A stretch of 64,000 nt of DNA from Lysobacter sp. (lineage in GTDB: Bacteria; Pseudomonadota; Gammaproteobacteria; Xanthomonadales; Xanthomonadaceae). Positions within the stretch are counted from its first letter, which is position 1. Each line of letters starts with the position of its first letter. The position numbers and the translations under genes were made by a program. This document shows positions 42,388 to 49,617 of this stretch, piece after piece. The stretch is from assembly GCA_013141175.1 (NCBI GenBank), contig JABFRN010000001.1, forward strand, positions 2,675,234 to 2,739,233. The letters are read 5' to 3'. Below the pieces are notes generated by a model. The model saw nothing but the letters and a program-made list of their open reading frames with translations. It did no database searches and was not told the origin of the DNA.

Positions 42388-44150
42388 CCGAGCGTGCTCC
42401 TACATGTATTGGTCGAGTTAGGCATGTGCTCGGCTCCACAATTACTGTGGCACTCGATGATGACATGGCTGGTGTGGCCCCTATTTACCGTGGTCAAGTT
42501 CTTTCGATTGGGCAGATAGGATCTTTAGTTCGCATCCCTCAAGGGCTCGTTGACCTCATTGCATCGGTGAGTCTTCTTGGTATAGCTGAGCTGTCAGGTG
42601 ATCTCGAGCCTTCTGGAACCGTGCAAAGGGATGAGCGTTGGCTGCAGGTTCAGTTGCTCGGAGAAATAGATCGGGCGACCAGTCGATTCCAGCGTGGAGT
42701 CGCTTCATATCCTGCGCTGGATGACGAAGTCCATTTCGCTACAATCGATCAACTAAGCCCTATATTTCCAAAAGAAAGCGTAGATCGAATCGGTATCGGC
42801 TTCCTTTCCGCTGCCGAAGGTTTACCCATTAGTCTTGATGCTTCTCGTCTTGTAGTTAGGCATGCCGCTATTGTCGGTTCTACAGGGTCTGGAAAAACCA
42901 GCTCTGTTGCTTCACTGCTGCAAAGCTTCGTAACTGGAGGGTGGCGTACTGCAAATATTGTTGTCGTCGATCCCCATGGAGAGTATGCGCGAGCGCTGGG
43001 TTCTCATGCGCACGTTCTTAGCGTGCTGGGTGACGGAAAGCAGTCGTTGAAGGTGCCGTTCTGGGCGCTTCCTGCGCATGACATCATCAAAATATTTACC
43101 GGCACTTCAGGAAGCGGTACGTTCCTTAGCCGTTTCACTCAGCTGGTTGGTATTCATAGGCGCAATTTTGTTTCAGAAGCTAGTTGGTTGGATTTGGATC
43201 TAAATGCAGTGACTCCTGATACACCCGTCCCTTTTGATATTAAGAAGGTGTGGTATGAGCTTGATACTGAGAATCGTGAAACACAGGCCGTAAAAGGTGA
43301 CTCTGATACACGTGCAATATTGGACATAGGAGATTCTCAATCTTTGCGATCCGCGACGTTTCAGCAGTACGGTGCATCTTCAAGACCACCCCATAAAGGG
43401 CCATTTTTCGATGTATATGGATCGATGCCTGATAGGCTGCGTCTTGGTCTCGTGGATCCAAGGCTGCAATTTTTTCTAAGGCCGCCTGTAGCGCTGGATG
43501 GTCAAGACCCTCTTGAAGCAGTTGTCTCAGAATGGCTAGGGGGAGATCGGCCTATCTCGGTCTTAGATTTTGCTGGTGTTCCGCCGGAGGCAGCTGATGC
43601 GGCTATTGGTGTTGTGCTGAATCTTTTGTTCGAGCTTGCACTTCGCGCACCTGCTGGCGGTGGAGGAATCGGTCGTCTGTGCCCTGCGCTGATTGTCCTT
43701 GAGGAGGCTCACAAGTACCTTGGCAAAAACGCAGCCGAGTTGACCCGTGAATCGGCAAATAGAATAGCTCGTGAGGGACGAAAATATGGTGTTGGTCTAT
43801 GGCTTGTTTCGCAAAGACCAACAGAATTGCCCGATACAGCTCTAGCCCAATGTGGAACCTTGATCGCGTTGAGGCTCACAAACAGTAGTGACCAAGGAAC
43901 CGTAAAAGCTGCGCTTCCAGATAATGTTGTTGGGTTGTCCTCAGTTCTTCCATCTTTACGTACCGGAGAAGCAATAGTAAGTGGGGAATCAACGATAATT
44001 CCATGCCGTGTAATTCTGAATAAGCCTAATCCGCTTCCATTAGCTGAAGACCCTTCGCTTGATAGTTGGCGAGGTGTTGAAAAAAGCCTGTCATTCAAGA
44101 GTGCTTTAGCTGCATGGCGAGGAATCTATAATGGAGAAGAAAATGATTGA
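42384..44150 (+). CDS. HerA-type hexameric ATPase of the SIR2-HerA operon
   Basis: A 588-residue HerA/FtsK-superfamily ATPase. An N-terminal beta-barrel region (HAS domain, 1-100) is followed by Walker A VGSTGSGKTSSVAS (K171), a strand VVVDPHGEYARAL typical of HerA, Walker B ALIVLEEAHKYL (E440-E441) and the late Arg/sensor segment REGRKYGVGLWLVSQRPTEL with ALRLTNSSDQG. The motif order and length match HerA proteins that assemble as hexamers and partner nucleases or SIR2 proteins. Translationally coupled to SIR2 upstream; the 3' end overlaps a third small gene. AT-rich like its partner. Confidence 0.87.
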   Translation: MTERAPTCIGRVRHVLGSTITVALDDDMAGVAPIYRGQVLSIGQIGSLVRIPQGLVDLIASVSLLGIAELSGDLEPSGTVQRDERWLQVQLLGEIDRATSRFQRGVASYPALDDEVHFATIDQLSPIFPKESVDRIGIGFLSAAEGLPISLDASRLVVRHAAIVGSTGSGKTSSVASLLQSFVTGGWRTANIVVVDPHGEYARALGSHAHVLSVLGDGKQSLKVPFWALPAHDIIKIFTGTSGSGTFLSRFTQLVGIHRRNFVSEASWLDLDLNAVTPDTPVPFDIKKVWYELDTENRETQAVKGDSDTRAILDIGDSQSLRSATFQQYGASSRPPHKGPFFDVYGSMPDRLRLGLVDPRLQFFLRPPVALDGQDPLEAVVSEWLGGDRPISVLDFAGVPPEAADAAIGVVLNLLFELALRAPAGGGGIGRLCPALIVLEEAHKYLGKNAAELTRESANRIAREGRKYGVGLWLVSQRPTELPDTALAQCGTLIALRLTNSSDQGTVKAALPDNVVGLSSVLPSLRTGEAIVSGESTIIPCRVILNKPNPLPLAEDPSLDSWRGVEKSLSFKSALAAWRGIYNGEEND

Positions 44151-44361
44151 ATGGAAATCCACTGCATCAAGTTGGGTTGTCGCTGAAGCCTATTCAGCTG
44201 ATGAGGAAACTATTTTTGTTAAATTTAAAGATGGGACATGCTGGGCATACCAAGCATGCCCTCTCAGTGTATGGGAGGAATTCACTGCGCCGGCTCAGTC
44301 TAGAGGGCAGTACATCAACAAGGTCCTGAAGTTTAAGCCCGGGGGCAAGTATTTCGAGTAA
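44143..44361 (+). CDS. KTSC-domain small protein, third gene of the SIR2-HerA operon
   Basis: A 72-residue protein beginning MIEWKSTASSWVVAEAYSAD. The remaining pattern (TIFVKFKDGTCWAYQACPLS, then WEEFTAPAQSRGQYINKVLK) is that of KTSC domains, small beta-rich modules known from some lysyl-tRNA synthetase C-termini and as free-standing proteins of unknown function. The ATG at 44143 overlaps the last codons of the HerA gene and has GGAGAAG just upstream; an ATG at 44131 is the alternative. The overlap and matching base composition make it part of the same transcription unit. Confidence 0.72.
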   Translation: MIEWKSTASSWVVAEAYSADEETIFVKFKDGTCWAYQACPLSVWEEFTAPAQSRGQYINKVLKFKPGGKYFE

Positions 44362-44370
44362 CCCGTAGCG

Positions 44371-44535
44371 ATTAGGGTGGAGTAAGCGCAGCACAACTCC
44401 ACCATTGCGACTACAAGTGCGGCAGATGCCTGAAGGCGCCGCGTCCGACGAAATAGATTGTTCCCATGCTCGGCGGATGTGCCGGCTTTTGTGGGCTTGG
44501 TGGTGGAGTTGCGCTGCGCTTACTCCACCCTACGA
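44371..44535. repeat. Palindromic repeat doublet, AAGCGCAGCGC-core variant (copy B)
   Basis: Forward half 44372-44406 (TTAGGGTGGAGTAAGCGCAG, then CACAACTCCACCATT) and inverted half 44499-44535. It begins 10 bp after the KTSC stop. The inner spacer (ACTACAAGTGCGGCAGATGC, then CTGAAGGC) is nearly the same as in copy C, so these two copies are related by duplication. Confidence 0.85.
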
Positions 44536-44690
44536 ATCCCGCGCGTGGGGATGCGATTCGGGTGTTCATCGGACGACGTGGCGAACCAAGGTCCGCCATG
44601 TCCGTTTGTCGATCTTCAAAGGCTCAGCAGGGACGGTGGATGCTTACAGTCACAGCGTCATGGCGTGAATTGCGACGAGGTTGATCCAGC
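44536..44690 (-). pseudogene. Partial copy C of the lipase 3' end
   Basis: Contains the lipase terminator region and about the last 15 codons of the lipase in degenerate form (INLVAIHAMTL then stop; the intact gene has INLVANHAMNLWL). The junction with the next repeat is GATCCAGCGAGTAGGGTGG. More diverged than copy B, hence probably older. Confidence 0.75.
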
Positions 44691-44855
44691 GAGTAGGGTG
44701 GAGTAAGCGCAGCGCAACTCCACCATTGCGACTGCAAGTGCGGCAGATGCCTGAAGGCATCGCGTCCGACGAAATGGATTGTTCCCATGCTCGGCAGATG
44801 TGCCGGCTTGCGTGGGCTTGATGGCGGAGTTGCGCTGCGCTTACTCCACCCTACG
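44691..44855. repeat. Palindromic repeat doublet, AAGCGCAGCGC-core variant (copy C)
   Basis: Forward half 44693-44728 and inverted half 44821-44855, with the same inner spacer as the doublet at 44371. It lies between the two partial lipase copies. Confidence 0.85.
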
Positions 44856-44856
44856 G

Positions 44857-45131
44857 ATTCCGCGCGTGGGGATGCGATCCGGGTGAGTATCAGACGACGT
44901 GGCGGACCAGAGTCCGCCACGTCTGCTTGCCGATCTTCAAAGACTCGACAGGAACGGCAGCTGCTTACAGCCACAGATTCATGGCGTTATTCGCGACGAG
45001 ATTGATCAAGGACACCGAGCTGCCCCAATAGGTGCAGCCATTGTTGCTGCCGACGTGCTCCAATCCCACCGGAACGGTCCAGACCGGGTCCAGGTTCCTG
45101 CAGAACACTTCGACTTTCGGGCTGCCCAGCG
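44857..45131 (-). pseudogene. Partial copy B of the lipase 3' end
   Basis: A 275-bp near-identical copy of 45286-45560: the lipase terminator hairpin plus the last 54 codons (from LGSPKVEVFCRNLDPVW to INLVANNAMNLWL and stop). About seven base changes in the coding part. One replaces the likely catalytic His codon (HAMNLWL in the gene) by Asn. It ends abruptly at GGGCTGCCCAGC, where a repeat doublet begins. It has no start of its own. Confidence 0.88.
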
Positions 45132-45285
45132 AGTAGGGTGGGCCCCTGGCCCACCGCCACGAGAATTCACACGCCAACGCCATTCGCAAAATGATCGTGT
45201 GAAAGTCGGCGCACACTTTGCGCGACTTCGTTGGATGCTGACATCAAGTCGGTGCTGTGAATGGTGGGCCAAGGGCCCACCCTAC
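45131..45285. repeat. Palindromic repeat doublet, GGGCCC-core variant
   Basis: Left half 45131-45157 (GTAGGGTGGGCCCCTGGCCC, then ACC) and right half 45261-45285 (TGGTGGGCCAAGGGCCCACC, then CTACG). The outer ends are those of the AAGCGCAGCGC doublets but the inner arm differs, as in 24698-24826. Confidence 0.8.
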
Positions 45286-45326
45286 GGATCCCGCGCGTGG
45301 GGATGCGGTCCAGGTGTGCATCAGAC

Positions 45327-45354
45327 GACGTGGCGGACCAAAGTCCGCCACGTC
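45327..45354 (-). terminator. Lipase terminator hairpin
   Basis: A 12-bp perfect stem (GACGTGGCGGAC / GTCCGCCACGTC) with a 4-nt loop, 41 bp beyond the lipase stop on the minus strand. The same hairpin is repeated at about 44896-44923 and, mutated, near 44576-44602, as part of the duplicated 3' cassettes. Confidence 0.6.
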
Positions 45355-45395
45355 TGCTTGCCGATCTTCAAAGACTCAACAGGAACGGCAGTTGC

Positions 45396-46619
45396 TTACA
45401 GCCACAGATTCATGGCGTGATTCGCGACGAGATTGATCAATGATACCGAGCTGCCCCAGTAGGTGCAGCCGTTGTTGCTGCCGACATGCTCCAATCCCAC
45501 CGGAACGGTCCAGACCGGGTCCAGGTTCCTGCAGAACACTTCGACTTTCGGGCTGCCCAGGGCAGACACCAACTGGGTGCGGAAGCTGGCGTTGCCGACG
45601 CGTGCCGGGTTGTAGGCTTCCAGATTCGGGCGTTTGGTGCGGATGGTGAACGAATACGCTTCGGCCATCGCGCCACCCAGGCTGTGGCCCGTCACGCTGT
45701 ACGCATTGTTGCAGGCCACCGCATCGACTGCGGCTTTGTAGCTGTTGAGCCTGCTGGCATACCCACTCCCGATCCTTGCGGCGTTCGCCGGTTCTCCCGG
45801 TACGGCAACCGACGACCCGAACTGATTTTGGATGTTCGTGAGCCAGTCACCCGTGGTTGCGCTGCCACGCCAGGAGACGATGCAGTCCGTCGTGCCGCCG
45901 CTGGTGCTTTTCCAGACTTTCACGACATCGCGGTTCAGCGCCACCGTGTACGCGCGGCTACCGATCTGCCCATTGCTGGCGGTGGCCTGGTAGGCGTTGT
46001 TGGCGAACCATGCGTAGTTGCTGCCTGGCGCGACGGTCCTGGTCGTCATCTCATTCGCAAGCAGTGCTTTTGCCGCGGTGGTCTGCAGATAGTCGATGCC
46101 CACTTCGACCGCTGCTTCGGTCGGTGCGAGGTCGGTCGCGACGGCGCGCCCGTTGTCCCAGGAGACCCGTACCGCGACGTTCTGGAGATTCTTCGTATTG
46201 ACGCGCGGGTAGTACGCGGCGAGGAAGGCGTGCAGGCGCGGCACGTTCCATGTTCCGCTCTCCGCCATCACGACCCAGTTCAGGTCCCTGGCGAGATCGA
46301 GAACGGCCTGCATCTTCTTCTTGTTCCACTCGATGCTATCGACATCGATGTAGACGATGGCATCGGTGGCATTCTTCGGCAGCGTCGAGAGCGTGTAGCG
46401 CTGCGTTTGCCCATCGAAAATCTCGAAGCCGACATCGCCCATCGTCTGGGTCAGCGATACGACCGGCGTACGCTCGCTCTGAGCGACCGGCGTGTTTTGA
46501 TTCGGGTTGGAACCGACGGCTTGTGTCGCGAGGCTGTTGTTGCCGGCCGCAACCAGCGAGCTTGCCGCGATGCCCGCCGCCAAAAGGCCGAGCTTGATCG
46601 AACTGCGATGTTTTTTCAT
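45396..46619 (-). CDS. Secreted class 3 lipase
   Basis: A 407-residue exported esterase/lipase. The Sec signal peptide is KLGLLAAGIAASSLVAAG (cleavage near 25-33). Residues about 50-160 form an extra N-terminal domain of unknown fold. The catalytic part has TDCIVSWRGSATTGDWLTNI (oxyanion strand of class 3 lipases), nucleophile S313 in VTGHSLGGAM, probable Asp D368 in RNLDPVW and His H401 in VANHAMNLWL. The three residues are in family order. RBS AAGGAAAA is close to ATG 46619. An 18-bp palindrome sits 40 bp upstream and a divergent TetR gene lies beyond. The 3' end, including the catalytic His region, is present in three tandem copies. Confidence 0.85.
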   Translation of the reverse strand: MKKHRSSIKLGLLAAGIAASSLVAAGNNSLATQAVGSNPNQNTPVAQSERTPVVSLTQTMGDVGFEIFDGQTQRYTLSTLPKNATDAIVYIDVDSIEWNKKKMQAVLDLARDLNWVVMAESGTWNVPRLHAFLAAYYPRVNTKNLQNVAVRVSWDNGRAVATDLAPTEAAVEVGIDYLQTTAAKALLANEMTTRTVAPGSNYAWFANNAYQATASNGQIGSRAYTVALNRDVVKVWKSTSGGTTDCIVSWRGSATTGDWLTNIQNQFGSSVAVPGEPANAARIGSGYASRLNSYKAAVDAVACNNAYSVTGHSLGGAMAEAYSFTIRTKRPNLEAYNPARVGNASFRTQLVSALGSPKVEVFCRNLDPVWTVPVGLEHVGSNNGCTYWGSSVSLINLVANHAMNLWL

Positions 46620-47016
46620 GATTTTCCTTAATGTTGTGTGGATGATCGTCTTCAGTTGCTTCCGGAATTCCGGAAGTGCCTAGTCCAAACAGACGGCCAT
46701 CGTTGGTCGTGAATCCTGTCACGCCGTCTTCTGATGCATGGCATCCCAAGTTTCGTCAGCTTTCGGGTGCGCGACAAGTCGCGTTATGATCATGTTTCCA
46801 TGCGCAAAAGGATTGCGGTCAAGTGATTGATAACAGTGGAGAAAACTTCAGCGGACATCGCGCTGTCCGCGACTGCGCTCAGTTTTTTCTCATGTCTTGG
46901 CCCTCCACCCTGTGGCGAACGACGTCGTTCCTGTCGCAGCACGGCCATCGATGGGCTTGCGGAGATCCTCGCCGTTGTCGCGAATGCCTGATGGCCGGCA
47001 TCATCGAGGGAATGTC
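46620..47016. other. 397-bp divergent intergenic region, lipase and TetR genes
   Basis: Contains the promoters of both genes and an 18-bp perfect palindrome at 46659. It is AT-richer than the flanks. No coding sequence is evident. Confidence 0.6.
46659..46676. promoter_or_regulatory. 18-bp perfect palindrome, candidate TetR operator
   Basis: CTTCCGGAATTCCGGAAG, two 9-bp half sites without spacer, centred about 48 bp upstream of the lipase ATG. That is where a repressor would overlap the promoter or transcription start. A TetR-family gene is divergently encoded 341 bp away. Assignment as its operator is inference from position and symmetry. Confidence 0.5.
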
Positions 47017-47703
47017 GTGAAAGCCGCGAAAGTCGCGAAAGTCGTCAGGCGTCGCCCCACGCAAGCCAGGTCCCAAGGTACGGTCGACGCGATCTACGAG
47101 GCGACACTGCAGATCATCGAGCGCGAAGGCGCCGAGAGGATCACCACGAATCGGATCTCCGAGGTTTCCGGTTTCAGTATCGGTACGCTTTACCAGTACT
47201 TCCACGATCGCGACTCCCTGCTGATGGCGATGGGAATCGCGCATCGCGACAGATTGATCGAGCGATTGAAAACAACGCTGGCGGCATCTCCCGACCAGGC
47301 TTCCCGCGAGGCGATCTCGCGCCTGGTGGCGGTGATGGTCGCCGATGCCCGCAGCAATCGGAAAATGCTCCGGGCGGTGGTCCGCGCCGTGACCAGAAAA
47401 GAGATGGCCGCAAGGATGCTCGATGCGATGCGCGTTCTGGACCGATACATCGGACGGAGCCTGGCCGAATCGGCGGGGGGCGATGGCTTGGCGCTGTCCC
47501 CAGCCTGCCAGTTCGTGTTGTCGCGGTCGCTGACGTGCGTGCTGTGGTCTGCCGTGATGGAAGATTCCGATCTGCTCGACAGCCAGGAACTTGAAGATCA
47601 GCTTCGCAACATGTTGGCGGCGGCGATGATTCGAGGTCCGGAGTCCAACGTCGGTCATGCTGCGCCGAATACGCACTCGGCCATTGTCAGCGAGCTTGCA
47701 TAG
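47017..47703 (+). CDS. TetR/AcrR-family transcriptional regulator
   Basis: A 228-residue regulator. A basic N-terminal arm (KAAKVAKVVRRRPTQARSQG) leads into the TetR helix-turn-helix (TTNRISEVSGFSIGTLYQYF, about 50-70). The C-terminal ligand domain is helical (DRLIERLKTTLAASPDQASR onward) and unclassified. I start it at GTG 47017, with GAGGG seven bases upstream; the longer frame to 46897 has no ribosome site. It is divergent from the lipase gene, whose promoter carries a perfect palindrome, and upstream of the flavin oxidoreductase gene; it may control either. A repeat doublet follows the stop. Confidence 0.82.
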   Translation: MKAAKVAKVVRRRPTQARSQGTVDAIYEATLQIIEREGAERITTNRISEVSGFSIGTLYQYFHDRDSLLMAMGIAHRDRLIERLKTTLAASPDQASREAISRLVAVMVADARSNRKMLRAVVRAVTRKEMAARMLDAMRVLDRYIGRSLAESAGGDGLALSPACQFVLSRSLTCVLWSAVMEDSDLLDSQELEDQLRNMLAAAMIRGPESNVGHAAPNTHSAIVSELA

Positions 47704-47705
47704 CG

Positions 47706-47834
47706 AGTAGGGTGGAGTAAGCGCAGCGCAACTCCACCATTGCTCGATGGAATAGATCGTTTCCATGCCCGGCAAATGGGTCGGCTTTCTTCGGCTTGAT
47801 GGTGGAGTTGCGCTGCGCTTACTCCACCCTACGA
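47706..47834. repeat. Palindromic repeat doublet, AAGCGCAGCGC-core variant (copy E)
   Basis: Forward half 47706-47741 and inverted half 47799-47834, with a shorter spacer (about 57 bp) than the other copies but related text (GAATAGATCGTTTCCATGCC). It begins 3 bp after the TetR stop codon. Confidence 0.85.
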
Positions 47835-47897
47835 AAGGTGGAAGGTGCGACGGGATGTTCGAGGGACTGACACAACACCAACAGGGAGGGTTCAACG

Positions 47898-49397
47898 ATG
47901 CAAGATTCATCGATCGATCAGACACAGGCGTTCTCGCCATCACGCCGTCGATTCCTGCGCGCGGGCACGACAGCGGCATTGGGCCTGGGCATGCCATCGC
48001 TGGGATGGTTGAGCGGCTGCGCATCGCTGCCGGATGCGCGTGCGTTGCCGTGGTCGGAACTGGCGCGGTCGATGCAGGGGCCACTGTTGATGCCGGGGTC
48101 GCCGGAGTTCGCGGCGCGGGCGCGGCCATGGGCGCTGCAATATGCATCCACGCTGCCGCAGGGCATCGCGCAGTGCGCGGGTGAAACGGATGTGCAGGCC
48201 TGCCTGCGCTGGGCGCAGGCGAACCGGGTGCCGCTGGTCGCGCGCAGCGGTGGGCATTCGTACGCGGGTTATTCGACGACGACCGGGCTGATGGTCGATG
48301 TGTCGTCGATGAATCGCGTCGATGTCGATGGCACGACGGGTATCGCCACGCTGGGCGGTGGCGCGCGCAACAAGCATGTCTATGCCGCGTGCCGGCCGTA
48401 CAACCGCGCGGTGACGCACGGACGCTGCCGCGATGTCGGCGTGGCCGGGCTGGTGCTGGGCGGCGGCATCGGTTTCAACATGCGCGCGCACGGGCTGACC
48501 TGCGACGGTCTGACCGCGACGCGCATCGTGCTGGCCGATGGTCGCGCGTTGAACTGCAGCGCGACCGAGAACACCGATCTGTTCTGGGCCATCCGCGGTG
48601 CGGGCGGCGGCAACTTCGGAATCCACACGTCCTTCACGTTCCAGACGTTTCCGGTCGGCATGTTCACGGTGTTCGAAATGAGCTGGAACGACCATATCGC
48701 CGAAGTGTTCGCTGCGCTGCAGACGATGGCATTGGCCGCGCCGGAGGCGTTGGGCATCAAGCTCAGCGTGAAGGCCGAGGCCGGCGCGCCGGGCTTGAAG
48801 CTGTCGATCCTCGGCCAGCTCGCCGGCCCGCAGGCCGAACTGTTGGCGCTGCTGGCGCCGGTGTTCGCGATGCATCGGCCGGTCACGTCGGTTGTCGAAG
48901 AGCGGCCGTACTGGGACGCGCAGGAATTCCTGTCCGAAGACGGCACGCCCGAGTATTCGCACGAGCGCTCGCGTTTCGCGCGCGGCGCGCTGTCGGGTGA
49001 GGCCATCGACACCATTCTGGCGAACCTGCGCGCATGGCCGGGCACCACCGTGGCGGCGACCTGGAAATTCTTCCTGATGGGTGGACGGATCGATGCAGTG
49101 TCGCCGACCGGCACCGCGTTCGTGCATCGCGGCGCATCGATGATCACCAGCGCCGAACTGGAATGGACGCCCGCCGATTCTCCCGAAGTGCTGGCGAAGA
49201 ACCAGCAGTGGCTGTCGCGCTTCCACGATCGAATGGAGCCTTACACGTCGGCGCACTGCTACCAGAACTTCATCGATCCGAGCCAGTGCGATTACCTGCA
49301 TGCGTACTATGGCGACAATCTGCCGCGCCTGCGGGCGGTCAAGCGCGAATACGACCCGGGCGACCTGCTCCGTTATCCGCAGTCGATCCCGCTGTAG
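47898..49397 (+). CDS. Tat-exported FAD oxidoreductase (berberine-bridge type), probable lipoprotein
   Basis: A 499-residue flavoprotein of the PCMH/BBE family. A Tat signal SPSRRRFLRAG (13-23) is followed by a hydrophobic stretch and a lipobox LSGC (38-41), suggesting a folded, FAD-loaded lipoprotein exported by Tat. H120 in ARSGGHSYAGYS and C177 in HGRCRDVGVAGL are the two residues that bind FAD covalently in bicovalent oxidases (glucooligosaccharide oxidase, BBE). The C-terminus carries the family segment SAHCYQNFIDPSQCDYLHAYYG. It would oxidise an alcohol or sugar with O2. A strong hairpin follows 21 bp after the stop. Confidence 0.87.
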   Translation: MQDSSIDQTQAFSPSRRRFLRAGTTAALGLGMPSLGWLSGCASLPDARALPWSELARSMQGPLLMPGSPEFAARARPWALQYASTLPQGIAQCAGETDVQACLRWAQANRVPLVARSGGHSYAGYSTTTGLMVDVSSMNRVDVDGTTGIATLGGGARNKHVYAACRPYNRAVTHGRCRDVGVAGLVLGGGIGFNMRAHGLTCDGLTATRIVLADGRALNCSATENTDLFWAIRGAGGGNFGIHTSFTFQTFPVGMFTVFEMSWNDHIAEVFAALQTMALAAPEALGIKLSVKAEAGAPGLKLSILGQLAGPQAELLALLAPVFAMHRPVTSVVEERPYWDAQEFLSEDGTPEYSHERSRFARGALSGEAIDTILANLRAWPGTTVAATWKFFLMGGRIDAVSPTGTAFVHRGASMITSAELEWTPADSPEVLAKNQQWLSRFHDRMEPYTSAHCYQNFIDPSQCDYLHAYYGDNLPRLRAVKREYDPGDLLRYPQSIPL

Positions 49398-49415
49398 ATC
49401 GCAAAAACGTTTTCG

Positions 49416-49590
49416 TAGCCCGGGTGTCGCTCAGCGACACCCGGGGCTCTTCGCGACATCGCAAAGTCACCGCATCGCTTGTGGTCCAATGGGCGTTTGA
49501 TCGTATTCCATGCGCTTTGAACAGCGGCGTATCTTGAGGTTGGGCTTTCTCGCGAAAAGCCCCGGGTGTCGCCGTGCGACACCCGGGTTG
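49416..49590. repeat. Inverted pair of CCCGGGTGTCGC hairpins (repeat doublet/terminators)
   Basis: Left hairpin 49419-49446 (CCCGGGTGTCGCT / AGCGACACCCGGG) and right hairpin 49561-49587 (CCCGGGTGTCGC / GCGACACCCGGG), each followed outward-to-inward by GGCTCTTCGCGA or its complement GGGCTTTTCGCGA, so the two are inverted copies about 115 bp apart. A further stem GGGCTTT / AAAGCCC precedes the right copy. They separate the convergent oxidase and depolymerase genes and probably terminate both. Confidence 0.75.
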
Positions 49591-49617
49591 CGGAGATGTG
49601 CCACGAACGCCTTGGGC

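Larger units (their letters stand above)
44362..45395. other. 1.0-kb repeat-filled stretch between the SIR2-HerA operon and the lipase gene
   Basis: No intact gene. It is built from three repeat doublets (44371, 44691, 45131) alternating with two partial copies of the lipase 3' end (44536 and 44857), each with its own copy of the lipase terminator hairpin. Short open frames here are by-products of these repeats. Confidence 0.8.

Noticed and set aside
44371-45285. Regularly spaced palindromes that might suggest a CRISPR array
   Set aside because: Units alternate in orientation, spacers are duplicated lipase or shared spacer sequence, repeat length varies, and no cas genes are present. They are repeat doublets.
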